From Streptomyces sp. NRRL S-1022 (GTDB lineage Bacteria > Actinomycetota > Actinomycetes > Streptomycetales > Streptomycetaceae), in NCBI RefSeq assembly GCF_000720135.1, contig NZ_JOIU01000017.1, forward strand, positions 1 through 64,000: 64,000 bases of DNA, read 5' to 3'. Shown here piece by piece: positions 54,519 through 64,000 of this stretch. Both the position numbers and the translations under genes were made by a program. Under the pieces are notes generated by a model. It was not told the DNA's origin and searched no databases. It saw nothing but the letters and a program-made list of their open reading frames with translations. The stretch's first letter is position 1; each line of letters starts with the position of its first letter.

Positions 54519-56423
54519 ATGCCGACTGAGACCTTCGAGTTTCAGGTGGAGGCTCGTCAGCTCCTCCAGCTGATGATCCACTCGGTCTACTCGAACAAGG
54601 ACGTCTTCCTGCGGGAGCTCGTCTCCAACGCCTCGGACGCGCTGGACAAGCTGCGTCTGGAGAAGCTGTGGGACGACTCGCTCGACGCCGACGTGTCCGA
54701 CCTGCACATCGAGATCGACATCGACAAGGACGCCCGTACGCTCACCGTGCGGGACAACGGCATCGGGATGTCGTACGACGAGGTCGGGCAGCTGATCGGC
54801 ACCATCGCCAACTCGGGCACCGCGAAGTTCCTGCACGAGCTGCGGGAGGCCAAGGACAAGGCCGGTGAGGAGGGGCTCATCGGCCAGTTCGGCGTCGGCT
54901 TCTACTCCGGCTTCATGGTGGCCGACGAGATGACCCTGCTGACCCGGCGCGCCGGCGAGGGCCAGGGCACCCGCTGGTCGTCGCGCGGCGAGGGCACGTA
55001 CACCCTGGAGACGGTCGACGACGCGCCGCAGGGCACCTCGGTCACCCTCCACCTCAAGCCGGCCGACCCGGAGAACCAGCTCCACGACTACACCTCGCCG
55101 TGGAAGATCAAGGAGATCGTCAAGCGGTACTCGGACTTCATCACCTGGCCCATCCGGATGGTGCCCGAGGGCGCGGCCGACGGGAGCGACGAGGCGCCCG
55201 GGCCCGAGACCCTCAACTCGATGAAGGCGCTGTGGGCGCGGCCCCGCGACGAGGTGTCCGACGACGAGTACCACGAGCTGTACAAGCACATCGCCCACGA
55301 CTGGCGCGACCCGCTGGAGACGATCCGGCTCCAGGCGGAGGGCACCTTCGAGTACCAGGCCCTGCTGTTCCTTCCCGAGCACGCCCCGCACGACCTGTTC
55401 ACGCGGGACTTCAAGCGCGGCGTGCAGCTCTACGTCAAGCGCGTCTTCATCATGGACGACTGCGAGGCGCTGCTGCCGCCGTACCTCCGCTTCGTCAAGG
55501 GCGTCGTCGACGCGGCGGACCTCTCGCTCAACGTGTCCCGGGAGATCCTCCAGCAGGACCGCCACATCGAGATGATGCGGCGCCGGCTGACGAAGAAGGT
55601 CCTGTCCACGGTCAAGGAGATGATGACCAAGGACCGGGAGCGGTACGACACGTTCTGGCGGGAGTTCGGCACGGTCCTGAAGGAGGGACTGGTCACCGAC
55701 ACGGAGAACCGGGACGCCATCCTCGCCGTCGCGTCGTTCGCCAGCACGCACGACGAGACCGGACCGACCACGCTCAAGAGCTACGTGGAGCGGATGAAGG
55801 ACGGTCAGGAGGACATCTACTACCTGACCGGCGAGTCCCGGCAGAGCATCGAGAACTCCCCGCACATGGAGGCGTTCCGGGAGCGGGGCATCGAGGTGCT
55901 GCTGCTCACCGACCCGGTGGACGAGGTGTGGGCGGACGCCGTCGGCGAGTACGAGGGCAAGAAGCTGCGGTCCGTCGCCAAGGGGCAGATCGACCTCGAC
56001 GCCGAGGACGAGGACACCTCCGACGCGGAGCGGGAGAAGCAGAGCGAGGACTACGCTGGCCTGCTCGGCTGGATGAAGGAGCAGCTGGACGAGGAGATCA
56101 AGGAGGTGCGCCTGTCCTCCCGCCTCACCGTCTCCCCGGCGTGTGTCGTCTCCGACGCGCACGACCTGACCCCGGCCCTGGAGAACATGTACCGCGCGAT
56201 GGGCCAGGAGGTGCCCCGCGCCAAGCGGATCCTGGAGCTCAACCCGGACCACCAGCTGGTGAAGGGCCTCAACCAGGCGTACAAGGAGCGCGAGGACCGC
56301 TCCGAGCTGGCCGAGACCGCCGAACTCCTGCACGGACTGGCGGTGCTCGCCGAGGGCGGCCAGCCGAAGGAACCGGCCCGCTTCGTCAAGCTGATGGCGG
56401 ACCGCCTGGAACGCGCGCTGTAA
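54519..56423 (+). CDS. htpG: Chaperone protein HtpG (Hsp90)
   Basis: A 634-residue Hsp90, the normal bacterial length. The GHKL ATPase domain has [35 protein letters not shown] and [17 protein letters not shown]. The middle domain has the catalytic Arg in [17 protein letters not shown], and the C-terminal dimer domain ends [14 protein letters not shown]. It folds client proteins using ATP in the cytoplasm. ATG 54519 ([19 protein letters not shown]) matches the family start; an in-frame ATG at 54333 has its Shine-Dalgarno too close and was rejected. A hairpin terminator follows. Confidence 0.97.
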
Positions 56424-56439
56424 CACCGCTCCGCCCTGC

Positions 56440-56491
56440 GCCGGCGGCCTGCCCGGGGCGTCCGCCCCAGCCGGACGGGCAGGCCGCCGGC
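56440..56491 (+). terminator. Hairpin terminator after htpG
   Basis: A perfect 16-bp stem (56440-56455 with 56476-56491) closes a 20-base loop. There is no T run. It begins 17 bases after the htpG stop. Confidence 0.8.
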
Positions 56492-56660
56492 GGATCCGCA
56501 ACAAGGGGCGTCGACCGGCGGGCAGCACGTCGCTGCCCGCCGCACCGGCCCGGTCCGCACCGCCGTCCACGACCCCGGCCCGGTATTCGCGCCGCCTGAG
56601 CGGGCGCACCGGCACCTACCGCAGCGACGTGGCCGGTGCGCTCGCCGGACTGTCCGAGCG

Positions 56661-57021
56661 TCACCTCGTCGCGCGCGCCGGACCCCGGGGACCAGCGCCG
56701 CAGCAGAGGGGCCTCGACCGTGAACCCGGCGTCCCGCGGCCGGGGTGGTCGCGCCGGGCCGGGCCGACCATCGTGGGAGAGAGGCCGATGCCGAACGCGT
56801 CCCCGCCCGGTCCGTTCAGGTGGGCGGTGGCGTGCCCGGGTCCGCGGCCGACGTCCGCCACCGGGCCGCCGCCGGCGGCGTGCACCGAGTGGGCCGACGG
56901 CGACAAGGGCCGCCCGCAGGTACGGATTCCGGGGCAGCGCGTCGCCGATCAGGTCGGCGCAGCTGGCCGCGGCCGTGCCGCAGGAGGTCCGCGTGTCGGC
57001 CGACCGGGCGTCTGTGTCCAT
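56661..57021 (-). pseudogene. Decayed class I SAM methyltransferase gene
   Basis: On the minus strand, one frame from 57021 encodes MDTDARSADTRTS and SCADLIGDALPRNPYLRAA. Similarity then moves to a second frame: HAAGGGPVADVGRGPGHATA and DAFGIGLSPTMVGPARRDHPG, ending at 56661. This is the AdoMet-binding region of a UbiE-like methyltransferase, normally D-V-G-C-G-P-G and G-I-D-L-S-P. The Cys is Arg and the ribose-binding Asp is Gly. The rest of the domain is missing. Frameshift, lost key residues and truncation mark it as dead. Confidence 0.7.
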
Positions 57022-57186
57022 GAGCCGACGCGGTGACCGAGTCTCCCCGCGCGTGCCGCCGTCGAAAATCGTGCATTGGCATGGACCTGACGTCATGGCG
57101 CGGCTAGGCTCTGCCCCGCCACGCAGAGAGCGCTCTCAGACATCGGCTGTTCCACCCCACCCCTGGAACGACGAAGGGCAACTCCC

Positions 57187-58371
57187 ATGAGACGCAGACG
57201 ACTTACGCATGCCGCGCTGGCCGCACTCCTGGTCCTTGGCGGCCTGAGCGCAGCGGGTGCGGTCCCCGCGGCGGCGGCCGGCGCCACGACCGGATCCGCG
57301 GACACCGCGGCCTCCACCGCCCCGCCCGCCTCCGCCGGACTCGTGACCGCCATGCAGCGCGATCTCGGCCTCACACGCGAGCAGGCCGAGGCCCGGATCG
57401 CGGCTGAACGGACCGCCGCCGCGCTCGCCCCGAAGGTGCGCCGGACGGCCGGGGAGGCCTACGCGGGTTCCTGGTTCGACTCCGCGAAGGGACGCCTGGC
57501 GGTGGCGCTCACCCCGGACGCCCCGGCGGACACGCGCCGCGCGATCAGGGCGGCCGGGGCGGAGATCCGTACGGCCGCGCACACGGCCCGGCAACTGGAC
57601 GCCGTCAAGGCGCGCCTCGACCGGCTGTCCGCGCCGCCCGGAGTGAGCGGCTGGCACGTCGACCCGGTGGCCGGCACGGTCGTCGTCGACATCGTCCGCG
57701 AGGACCGCTCCGACAACGATGTCCGGCACTTCGTGTCCCGGGCCCGCGAGGCGGGACCCGTCACGGTCCGGACCGTGCCCGCCGCACCGCGCACCTTCGC
57801 CGCCGGAACGGTCGGCGGCGACCCCTACTACACCGGCAACGTCCGCTGCTCCATAGGCTTCTCGGTGTACGGCGGCTTCGTGACCGCCGGGCACTGCGGC
57901 CGGCCCGGCGCCGGGGTCAGCGGCTGGGACGGCTCCTACATCGGCACCTTCCAGGGCTCGTCGTTCCCGGACAACGACTACGCCTGGGTGAGCGTGGGCA
58001 GCGGCTGGTGGACGGTGCCGGTGGTGCTCGGCTGGGGCACGGTGCCCGACCAGCTCGTGCGCGGCTCGGCCGTGGCGCCCGTCGGATCCTCCGTGTGCCG
58101 CTCGGGATCGACCTCGCACTGGCACTGCGGGACGGTGCTGGCGACGAACGAGACCGTCAACTACAGCCAGGGCGCGGTGCACCAGCTGACGAAGACGAGC
58201 GTCTGCGCCGAACCCGGGGACTCCGGGGGCTCCTTCATCACCGGGGACCAGGCACAGGGCGTCACCTCCGGCGGCTGGGGCAACTGCACCAGCGGCGGCG
58301 AGACCTGGTTCCAGCCGGTCAACGAGATCCTCGGCCGGTACGGCCTGACCCTGCACACGTACACCGGCTGA
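57187..58371 (+). CDS. Secreted S1 serine protease, streptogrisin-like
   Basis: A 394-residue preproenzyme with a signal peptide at 1-31 and a pro-domain (about 50-205, alpha-lytic protease pro-peptide type). The mature chymotrypsin-like domain runs from about 208, with the catalytic His236 (TAGHC), Asp264 (DNDYAWV) and Ser346 (GDSGGS). Cys221/237, 304/314 and 340/367 can form the usual disulfides. It digests extracellular protein. TGACGTCA (57088-57095) lies in the promoter region. A hairpin follows. Confidence 0.93.
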   Translation: MRRRRLTHAALAALLVLGGLSAAGAVPAAAAGATTGSADTAASTAPPASAGLVTAMQRDLGLTREQAEARIAAERTAAALAPKVRRTAGEAYAGSWFDSAKGRLAVALTPDAPADTRRAIRAAGAEIRTAAHTARQLDAVKARLDRLSAPPGVSGWHVDPVAGTVVVDIVREDRSDNDVRHFVSRAREAGPVTVRTVPAAPRTFAAGTVGGDPYYTGNVRCSIGFSVYGGFVTAGHCGRPGAGVSGWDGSYIGTFQGSSFPDNDYAWVSVGSGWWTVPVVLGWGTVPDQLVRGSAVAPVGSSVCRSGSTSHWHCGTVLATNETVNYSQGAVHQLTKTSVCAEPGDSGGSFITGDQAQGVTSGGWGNCTSGGETWFQPVNEILGRYGLTLHTYTG

Positions 58372-58405
58372 CCTCGCCCGCGCACCGACCACACGCGGTC
58401 GCACC

Positions 58406-58435
58406 GGGGGTCCGCACGCACCGTGGCGGACCCCC
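58406..58435 (+). terminator. Terminator after the S1 protease gene
   Basis: A perfect 10-bp stem (58406-58415 with 58426-58435) closes a 10-base loop. It is followed by TTCC and begins 35 bases after the protease stop. Confidence 0.75.
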
Positions 58436-58790
58436 TTCCGCACACCTGGGACGACCCGGGCACCTTCATCGAGGACACCACCCGGTCCGTCGAATCACCC
58501 TGGGCACCCTGACCCGGGCCACCCGCGCACCGGCCGCCGTACTCCGCGCCGGGCAGGCCGCGTCACTCCCGCCGCGGGACGGCCCCGCCGGCTCCCTCCG
58601 GCACCGTGTCGCCCATGAAGCCGAGCCGACCCGCACGCCGGGGCTCCCTCGTCGTCCACGCGGCCGCCTCCACGAGCCGGCTCGAACCCCGCCGAGCCGC
58701 CGGCCGGGGGGCGTTGTCAGAGGGGCCGGATAGCGTGACCGCCATCTGATCAAGCAATCGGTCCCGCCCGGGATCGGTGGAGGAGGGGTT
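58436..58790. other. Intergenic region before the DUF4132 operon
   Basis: I see no gene in these 355 bases. The promoter of the DUF4132 operon should lie here. GGTGGAGGAGGGG (58777-58789 area) is an unusually strong ribosome site placed close to GTG 58791. Confidence 0.4.
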
Positions 58791-61700
58791 GTGCGGCGCA
58801 CGGAGTCGGTCGGGGTGGGTTCGGCGAGGGAAGAGGCCGAGGGGGAGGCTCCCGCGGTCGCCGGACCGGCGGCGGTGGCGGACGAGCCGGTCGCGCTGCC
58901 CGACGAGGAGACGTTCCGGATGCCGTCGGCCTGGCGGCGGCTGGTGCATCCCCGGCGGGGCGGGATCGAGCGGAGCGTCCCTGCACCGGACGCCGAGGCC
59001 GAGCAGTGGACGGCGGTCCGGCTCCAGGAGTACGCGGACCGCATCGAGGCGATGCTGGCCGACCCGAAGAGCGACCCGCGCATCGTCCAGGCCACCAGGG
59101 ACCACCTGAGCGGCCGTCACGACCCGTTGGGCGCCGCGGCGATCGCCGTGCGGACCTTCTACTCGCACCACCCGGACGGCATCCACGTCGACGCCTGGGT
59201 CCGCGCACACGGACTGGCGTTCGCCGCCCGGGCAGTGGTGGAGTACTTCGACGTCGAGCCGCACTACCACCCGAGCGGCAGCCGCCGGGGAGAACCCTGG
59301 CTCGAATTCCGCCCCGACGGGACCATGCCCCCCGCGTGGGCCTGGCCCAAGTTCGCCGAACGCGTGCGCATCCTGCTGTCCGTGGCCGACGAGGACACCT
59401 ACCGGGAGACGGTCGCCGCACTGGCCGGCTGCCGCACCGGCGCCCGCCGCCGTATCGTCGTGTCCTACCTGCTGCCGACCGAGCAGCAGTGGGTCGACGA
59501 GTGCTGCCTCGACGCACCGCGGGCCGACGCGCTGCTGCGCGCGATGCTGGCGTGCTCGCTGAACTCCCCCGAACAGCTGAAGCACTTCGGCCACCGGCTG
59601 GGCCTCACTTGGTTCGGCTGGAACACGGCGCTCGTCGCCACCCTCGCCGAGGGCACCGGCAAGGCCTTCGCCCCCCTCCTGGAGGAGGCCCTCGACCGGG
59701 CCGGCAACTCCGAGCGCACCAAGGCCTTCGCGAACGCCCTGGTCGAACTGCCGTCGGACGAGGCGTTCCGCCTCCTGCTGGACCGCGTCGGCGACAAGCA
59801 CGTGCGCCCGTACCTGCTGGAGGCCATGCGCCGGTACCCGGTCCGCGCCCTGCGCCTGCTGGGTGCGGAGGCGGCAGGCTCCGGCAGGAACGCGCAGCCG
59901 GCCGGGCAGTTGCTCGCGGCGCACGTCCTCGCCCACACCGGCATCACCGCGGCCGTGCTGCCCGGCCTACCCGCCGAGGTCGCCGCCCTCGTGGCGCCCC
60001 ACCTCACCCGCACCGACCGGGTGGCCGAGGCCCCCGCCGAGGCGCTGCCCGCCCTCCTGGTCCGCCCGCCGTGGGCCGGCAAGCGCAAGACCGGCAGGAC
60101 GCGGGTCGCCACCGAGACGCCCGCGGCGCCCGAGCCGCAAGTGGGGTGGCGGCCGGACGAGCAGGAAGCCTGGGCCAGGTCCGGCGGCCCTTACGCCAGA
60201 TGGCGCGTCGATTACGACTGGTCCGGCGAGATCGAGCACCTGCGGCGGACCGGGCAGCTGCGCAGCTTCCACGACCTGCGTCTGTTCGTCGACGGCCCCG
60301 AGGACGTCGTACGACCACTGCTCGCCGACTGTGCCCCCGAGGAATACTGGAACGGCGAGGCGGCGCTCAAGCCGGTCGCCGCCCGGCACTCGCTGGCCGC
60401 CCTGCCGCTGATGCGGCGGGCCGCGGCCCGGCACCCGAGCACCCTGGGCGCGCTGGTGCTGCCGTACCGGGACGTAGAGGTCGCCGCGCTCGTGTGCGAC
60501 TGGCTGGCCCGGCTGAAATCCGCCGACGCCACCGCCCGCGCCTGGCTGGCCCGGCACGGTCTGGACGCGGTGCCCTTCCTGGTGCCGCACGCGGTGGGGC
60601 CGGCCGGCCCGGTCCGGCGCGGCGCGGAGAGGGCCCTGCGGCTGCTGGCCGAGGCCCACGGCGACACGGCGGTCTCGGCGGCCGCCGCCGGCTGCGGCGC
60701 GGAGGCCGCGGGCATCGTCGAGGAGACCCTGGCCGTCGACCCGCTGGTCAGCGCGCTGCCCGCCCGTGTGCCCACGGTCGGCGCCTGGGCGGACCCGGCG
60801 CTGCTGCCGCAGATCCTGCTGCGCGAGGGCGGCGCCCTGCCCGCCGACGCCGTCCGCAACGTGCTGACACTGCTGGCCCTGTCCAAGCCGGGCGAGACCT
60901 ACCCGGGCCTGGAGGTGCTGACCGCGCACTGCACCGCCGACTCCCTCGCCGGCTTCGCCTGGGGCGTGTTCGGGCAGTGGCGGCTGGCCGGCATGCCGCC
61001 CAAGGACAGCTGGGCGCTGCACGCGCTCGGCTGGCTCGGCGACGACGACACCGTCCGCCGCCTCACGCCCGTCGTGCGTGCGTGGCCCGGCGAGGGCGCC
61101 CACCACCGCGCCGTGGAGGGCCTGGCCGTGCTCGCGGCCATCGGCACCGACGTGGCGCTGATGCATCTGCACGGCATCGCCCAGCGGGTGCCGTTCAAGG
61201 CGCTGAAGCTGCGCGCCCAGGAGAAGATAGCCGAGGTCGCCGAGGGCCTCGGCCTGACCGGCGAGCAGCTCGGTGACCGGCTCGTGCCCGACTTCGGCCT
61301 GGACTCCGACGGCACCACCGTCATCGACTACGGGCCCCGGCGGTTCACCGTCGGCTTCGACGAGCAGCTGCGCCCCTACATCCGGGACGCCGACGGCAAG
61401 CAGCGCAAGGCGCTGCCCGCGCCCGGCGTCAAGGACGACCCGGAGCTGGCCCCGGCCGAGCGCAAGCGGTTCGCCGCGCTGAAGAAGGACGTCCGCACCA
61501 TCGCCGGCGAACAGGTACGGCGCCTGGAGGCGGCGATGGTCGCCCAGCGCACCTGGACGGCCGCGGAGTTCCGGGAGCTGTTCGTCGCCCACCCGCTGGT
61601 GTGGCACCTGGTCCGCCGCCTGGTCTGGCTCGGCGGCACCGACGGGGTGACGACGGCCTTCCGGGTGGCGGAGGACCGCACCTTCGCCGACGTCGACGAC

Positions 61701-62207
61701 GACGAACTGACGCTGCCCGACGACGCGACGGTCCGTGTGGCGCACCCGCTGCACCTGGCCGACGAGCTCGCCGCGTGGTCGGAGCTGTTCGCCGACTACG
61801 AGATCCTCCAGCCGTTCCCGCAGCTGGGCCGGGCCGTGCACGAACTGACCGAGGAGGAGGCCGCCGGGCACCGGCTGACCCGGTTCGAGGGCGCGCGCGT
61901 GCCGGTCGGCAGGCTGCTCGGCCTCACCAAGCGGGGCTGGGAGCGCGGCGAACCGCAGGACGCGGGCGTGGAACGCTGGTTCCACCGGCGCATCGACGCC
62001 GACCGCCACCTGGTCATCGGGCTCGACGAGGGCATCGCCGCCGGCATGCCGGACACGTTCCCCGACCAGACCTTCGAGAACGTCTGGCTCGACTCCGCCC
62101 CGGGCGACTACTGGCGCAGTCGCGAGTACCCGCTGCGCTTCGGCGACCTCGACCCGGTCATCGCCTCCGAGATCCTCGCCGACCTCACCGAGGTGACCGC
62201 CAAGTGA
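58791..62207 (+). CDS. DUF4132 domain-containing protein (YehI/MolR-like)
   Basis: A 1138-residue soluble protein. A low-complexity acidic N-tail (1-60) is followed by a long helical-repeat region of HEAT-like character (about 80-780), then the DUF4132 core (about 830-1138) with DSDGTTVIDYGPRRFTVGFDEQLRPYI, LVWHLVRRLVWLG and a Trp-rich end (WFHRRIDADRHLVIGLDEG). Function is unknown. In E. coli the related yehI gene sits near yehL, yehM and yehP, encoding MoxR, DUF5682 and VWA proteins as I recall. GTG 58791 has AGGAGG at 58781. The stop overlaps the MoxR start. Confidence 0.85.
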   Translation: MRRTESVGVGSAREEAEGEAPAVAGPAAVADEPVALPDEETFRMPSAWRRLVHPRRGGIERSVPAPDAEAEQWTAVRLQEYADRIEAMLADPKSDPRIVQATRDHLSGRHDPLGAAAIAVRTFYSHHPDGIHVDAWVRAHGLAFAARAVVEYFDVEPHYHPSGSRRGEPWLEFRPDGTMPPAWAWPKFAERVRILLSVADEDTYRETVAALAGCRTGARRRIVVSYLLPTEQQWVDECCLDAPRADALLRAMLACSLNSPEQLKHFGHRLGLTWFGWNTALVATLAEGTGKAFAPLLEEALDRAGNSERTKAFANALVELPSDEAFRLLLDRVGDKHVRPYLLEAMRRYPVRALRLLGAEAAGSGRNAQPAGQLLAAHVLAHTGITAAVLPGLPAEVAALVAPHLTRTDRVAEAPAEALPALLVRPPWAGKRKTGRTRVATETPAAPEPQVGWRPDEQEAWARSGGPYARWRVDYDWSGEIEHLRRTGQLRSFHDLRLFVDGPEDVVRPLLADCAPEEYWNGEAALKPVAARHSLAALPLMRRAAARHPSTLGALVLPYRDVEVAALVCDWLARLKSADATARAWLARHGLDAVPFLVPHAVGPAGPVRRGAERALRLLAEAHGDTAVSAAAAGCGAEAAGIVEETLAVDPLVSALPARVPTVGAWADPALLPQILLREGGALPADAVRNVLTLLALSKPGETYPGLEVLTAHCTADSLAGFAWGVFGQWRLAGMPPKDSWALHALGWLGDDDTVRRLTPVVRAWPGEGAHHRAVEGLAVLAAIGTDVALMHLHGIAQRVPFKALKLRAQEKIAEVAEGLGLTGEQLGDRLVPDFGLDSDGTTVIDYGPRRFTVGFDEQLRPYIRDADGKQRKALPAPGVKDDPELAPAERKRFAALKKDVRTIAGEQVRRLEAAMVAQRTWTAAEFRELFVAHPLVWHLVRRLVWLGGTDGVTTAFRVAEDRTFADVDDDELTLPDDATVRVAHPLHLADELAAWSELFADYEILQPFPQLGRAVHELTEEEAAGHRLTRFEGARVPVGRLLGLTKRGWERGEPQDAGVERWFHRRIDADRHLVIGLDEGIAAGMPDTFPDQTFENVWLDSAPGDYWRSREYPLRFGDLDPVIASEILADLTEVTAK

Positions 62208-63301
62208 CCGCCACCGTCGAAGAAACCGGCGAGGCGCTGCTCCAGCGCCCGCCCGCCGAGGTCCGGTACGCCGCCGAACTGGCCGCCCTGCGCGCCGCGG
62301 ACACCGACCCCCGCCCGCCCGGCTGGCAGCTGAGCCTGCGCGCGGCCCGCCGCTTCATCGTCGGCGACGAACCGGCCGGCATCAGCCGCAAGTTCGTCGG
62401 CAACGTCTCCCTGGTCGAGCGCGCCCTGGTGACCCTGGCCACCAACCGCGGCCTGATGCTCGTCGGCGAGCCCGGCACCGCCAAGTCGCTGCTGTCGGAG
62501 CTGATCGCGGCGGCCGTCAGCGGCAGCAGCGCGCTCACCGTCCAGGGCGGCGCGGCCACCACCGAGGACCAGATCAAGTACTCCTGGAACTACGCGCTGC
62601 TGGTCTCGGAGGGCCCCTCCGCGCGTTCCCTGGTGCCCGCGCCCATGCTGCGCGGCATGGTCGAAGGGCGGATCGTACGGTTCGAGGAGATCACCCGCTG
62701 CCCGCTGGAGGTACAGGACTGCCTGCTGTCCCTGCTCTCCGACCGCGTCATCACCCTTCCCGAACTGGACGGACCCGACGGCCTGGTCTTCGCCCGGCAG
62801 GGGTTCAACGTCATCGCCACCGCCAACACCCGCGACCGGGGCGTCAACGAGATGAGCGCCGCCCTCAAACGGCGCTTCAACTTCGAGACCGTGCTGCCCA
62901 TCGCCGACTTCGAGACCGAGCTCGCCCTGGTCGGGGCCGAGGCCGCGGCGCTGCTGCGGCAGTCCGGGGTGGAGCCGCCGCCGCGCCGGGACGTGCTGGA
63001 GGTACTGGTCGGCACCTTCCGCGAACTGCGGGGCACCGCGGGGCGCGGCGAGCGGATGTCGACGGTGATGAGCACCGCCGAGGCCGTTTCCGTGGCCCAC
63101 GCGGTGGGGGTGCGGGCCTGGTTCCTGCGCGGCGAGCCCGGCGGTGCCGCCGACGTCGTGTCCTGCCTGGCGGGTACGGCCGCCAAGGACAGCCCGGAGG
63201 ACCTCGCCCGGCTGCGCCGCTTCCTGGAACAGGAGGCACCGCACCGGCCCGGCCCGCAGTGGCAGGCCCTGCACGAGGCCCGCCACCTCCTGGCCGACTG
63301 A
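62204..63301 (+). CDS. MoxR-family AAA+ ATPase (YehL-like)
   Basis: A 365-residue AAA+ protein. Walker A is GEPGTAKS, Walker B RIVRFEEITRCPLEVQDCLL, sensor 1 NVIATANTRDRGVNEM, and the Arg finger region ALKRRFNFE. MoxR ATPases act as chaperones that mature or load cofactors or assemble complexes together with VWA proteins. GTG 62204 overlaps the DUF4132 stop (GTGA), and its own stop overlaps the next ATG (TGATG), so stoichiometric translation is likely. Confidence 0.93.
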   Translation: MTATVEETGEALLQRPPAEVRYAAELAALRAADTDPRPPGWQLSLRAARRFIVGDEPAGISRKFVGNVSLVERALVTLATNRGLMLVGEPGTAKSLLSELIAAAVSGSSALTVQGGAATTEDQIKYSWNYALLVSEGPSARSLVPAPMLRGMVEGRIVRFEEITRCPLEVQDCLLSLLSDRVITLPELDGPDGLVFARQGFNVIATANTRDRGVNEMSAALKRRFNFETVLPIADFETELALVGAEAAALLRQSGVEPPPRRDVLEVLVGTFRELRGTAGRGERMSTVMSTAEAVSVAHAVGVRAWFLRGEPGGAADVVSCLAGTAAKDSPEDLARLRRFLEQEAPHRPGPQWQALHEARHLLAD

Positions 63302-64000
63302 TGCCGGCCACGACAGCGCCCGCCGTCTTCCTCGGCGTGCGCCACCACTCCCCGGCCTGCGCGCGGCTGGTCGCCGACACGATCCGGACGCTGCGGCCGG
63401 CGTGGGTGCTGGTGGAGGGCCCGGCGGACATGAACGACCGGATGGACGAACTGCTGCTCGGGCACACGCTGCCCGTCGCCGTGTTCAGCCACTACCGCGA
63501 CGACCGGCGCGTGGCCACGTCCTGGACACCGCTGTGCGACTACTCCCCGGAATGGATCGCGCTGCGCGAGGGGCGGGCGGCCGGCGCCGAGGTGCGCTTC
63601 ATCGACCTGCCCGCCTGGCACCCGGCCGTCGCCGGCCGCACCGACCGGTACGCCAACCGCTACGCGGACGCGGAGGCGCGGTACGCCGAGGCCACGCACA
63701 GGCTGTGCGAGCACTTCGCCGTCGACTCCGTGGACGCCCTGTGGGACGGGCTGTTCGAAGTCACCGGGCCGGGTACGGACCCGCAGGAGCTGCGCGCCCG
63801 GCTCGACGCCTACTTCGAACTGGTGCGCGGCGACGCGGAGGCGGACCCCGCGGACCGGGCGCGCGAGGAGTACATGGCCGCCTGGGTGCGGGCCGCGCTG
63901 GCCCGCACCGGCGACCGCCCGGTCCTGGTGGTCACCGGCGGCTTCCACCAGCCCGCCCTGCGGGCACTGTCCGCACGGCACGGGGCCGCCGCGGCCCCGG
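63301..64000 (+). CDS. DUF5682 family protein (3' end outside window)
   Basis: ATG 63301 overlaps the MoxR stop. The frame stays open to the right edge, giving 233 residues of what is probably a 700-800 residue protein. The N-terminus has FLGVRHHSPACARLVADTI and VLVEGPADMNDRMDELL, the DUF5682 hallmark; the HHSP/EGP pattern recalls TraB/TIKI-type folds. VLVVTGGFHQPAL follows near the edge. A VWA-domain gene is expected downstream if the locus follows the yeh order. Confidence 0.88.
   Translation, partial: MPATTAPAVFLGVRHHSPACARLVADTIRTLRPAWVLVEGPADMNDRMDELLLGHTLPVAVFSHYRDDRRVATSWTPLCDYSPEWIALREGRAAGAEVRFIDLPAWHPAVAGRTDRYANRYADAEARYAEATHRLCEHFAVDSVDALWDGLFEVTGPGTDPQELRARLDAYFELVRGDAEADPADRAREEYMAAWVRAALARTGDRPVLVVTGGFHQPALRALSARHGAAAAP

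Noticed and set aside
59006..61276. Plus-strand open frame of 756 codons inside DUF4132
   Set aside because: Arg/Pro/Gly-rich out-of-frame shadow of the DUF4132 gene.
1..64000. tRNA, rRNA, insertion sequence, integrase or CRISPR features
   Set aside because: I found no transposase or integrase motifs, no cloverleaf I could support and no direct-repeat/spacer array.

Overview
This 64-kb window has very high G+C, GTG starts, secreted hydrolases and an SsgA-like sporulation regulator, together with a gamma-butyrolactone-receptor-like TetR protein and a bL37 ribosomal peptide. All of this points to a chromosomal segment of a Streptomyces or close relative. I saw no rRNA, tRNA, CRISPR array, insertion sequence or prophage. 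The content looks like a chromosome-arm mix of accessory metabolism and stress genes. Several genes are visibly decaying.

Left part (1-17 kb). The window opens inside an alkyl-DHAP-synthase-like FAD oxidase gene followed by a YegS-type lipid kinase. Next come a Nudix-like protein, a FlK-like thioesterase, a ClpC/ClpB-like AAA+ chaperone, a Gre-like factor, the 25-residue ribosomal protein bL37, a STAS antagonist and a sortase-anchored surface protein. After these are a broken urea transporter gene, an LCP cell-wall ligase, a DUF1206 membrane protein, a ScbR/ArpA-like regulator, a broken methyltransferase gene and an MMPL exporter. An ACT protein, an orphan FAD-binding subunit and a ferredoxin-MBL fusion take this part to 18.9 kb.

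Middle (19-43 kb). A sugar ABC importer (binding protein plus two permeases, no ATPase) lies downstream of a hydrolase gene, a LAL-type LuxR regulator and an AraC regulator, all on the minus strand. Small zinc-ribbon and membrane proteins, Dps and an SsgA-like protein follow. A pirin-GNAT pair comes next, and a strong bidirectional terminator separates it from a minus-strand amidohydrolase/isochorismatase/DoxX/DUF1275 operon. Two alpha/beta hydrolases run divergently from that operon. A cysteine-synthase-like PLP enzyme coupled to an MFS exporter comes next. A tightly coupled Gfo/Idh oxidoreductase-PmoA-cupin operon closes this part, with a LacI-type operator upstream.

Right part (43-64 kb). 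A cluster of secreted polysaccharide-active proteins (GH5, GH19 chitinase with CBM13, CBM13-RlpA-like, alginate lyase) contains a DasR-like box. Proteins of poorly known function, an SMI1/KNR4 protein, an SRPBCC protein, HtpG, a second decayed methyltransferase gene and a streptogrisin-like protease follow. The window ends in a start/stop-overlapping DUF4132-MoxR AAA-DUF5682 operon that continues past the right edge. This last operon is the best candidate for a poorly characterised multi-protein system.
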